Origin: Desulfuromonadales bacterium
GTDB taxonomy: Bacteria > Desulfobacterota > Desulfuromonadia > Desulfuromonadales > BM103
Direction: 5' to 3'
Assembly (NCBI GenBank): GCA_029859485.1
Contig: JAOUDB010000017.1
Span: 1 to 17,148, forward strand
DNA: 17,148 nt
Shown: in pieces, positions 17,003 through 17,148 of the stretch
Layout: each line of letters begins with the position of its first letter
Position numbering within the stretch: the first letter of the stretch is position 1
Made by a program: the position numbers and the translations under genes
Notes under the pieces: model-generated
Databases searched by the model: none
The model's input: the letters and a program-made list of their open reading frames with translations, nothing else
What the model was told of the DNA's origin: nothing

Positions 17003-17148
17003 CTAACGTTTTAGAATAACTGATAAAATTGCAATTGCAGCGGGAGTCACTCCAGGAATTCTACCGGCCTGACCGAGGGTGCGAGGAGCGACCTTCATCA
17101 ACTTCTCACGAACCTCTGCGGAGAGACTCCCCACGCTGTCATAATCAA
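17003..17148 (-). CDS. mnmG: tRNA uridine-5-carboxymethylaminomethyl modification enzyme MnmG, C-terminal end only
   Basis: The window ends inside this gene. The last 47 residues plus stop are present: they begin [16 protein letters not shown] and end with the family's [20 protein letters not shown]. MnmG with MnmE modifies the wobble uridine of some tRNAs and is FAD-dependent; the C-terminal helical domain seen here contacts MnmE and tRNA. The rest of the gene lies beyond the right edge. The order mnmG-rsmG-parA-parB supports the call. Confidence 0.9.
   Translation of the reverse strand, partial: DYDSVGSLSAEVREKLMKVAPRTLGQAGRIPGVTPAAIAILSVILKR

Overview
This window looks like part of the chromosome of a Desulfuromonadales-type bacterium (relatives of Geobacter, Desulfuromonas and Pelobacter), with a GC content near 50%. 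The assignment is inference. It rests on the order mnmG-rsmG-parA-parB-bactofilin-atpX-atpF-atpH-atpA-atpG-atpD-atpC, on paired b and b' ATP synthase subunits in an F1 operon without atpB or atpE, and on the style of the proteins. I see no tRNA, rRNA, insertion sequence, prophage or CRISPR array.

Layout: positions 51-1167 (+) hold tatB and tatC, closed by a strong hairpin. A periplasmic DsbA-like thiol protein (1256-2101, -) converges on them. Divergent from it is a YadG/YadH-type ABC exporter pair (2271-3982, +). A FadR/FCD-type GntR regulator (4104-4796, -) converges on the exporter and diverges from a potassium channel. The channel's pore and RCK parts lie in two overlapping frames (4952-5314 and 5245-5958, +). 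These are followed, with a 4-base overlap, by a sugar phosphate isomerase-like protein (5955-6764) and then by an AT-richer TauE/SafE-type membrane protein (6821-7594). A gene-poor stretch of about 340 bases separates this from the minus-strand block. That block reads from right to left: mnmG (only its 3' end is present), rsmG, parA, parB, bactofilin, then the ATP synthase genes atpX to atpC, ending in a near-perfect terminator at 7932-7960.

The right half joins RNA modification, chromosome partitioning, a polymer-forming cytoskeletal protein and the F1 part of ATP synthase. The left half holds protein export, an envelope thiol protein, ABC export and potassium transport.

The most interesting regulatory signal is a 13-base palindrome, GTATAC(A/T)GTATAC, found exactly twice. 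One copy lies between the -35 and -10 boxes of the GntR gene, as expected for an autoregulator. The other lies 48 bases upstream of the first ATP synthase gene. This suggests that the GntR-family protein encoded here also controls the ATP synthase operon. The second notable point is the potassium channel: one missing A in an A-run separates the pore from its RCK domain, yet the RCK frame has its own strong ribosome binding site and a TTG codon.
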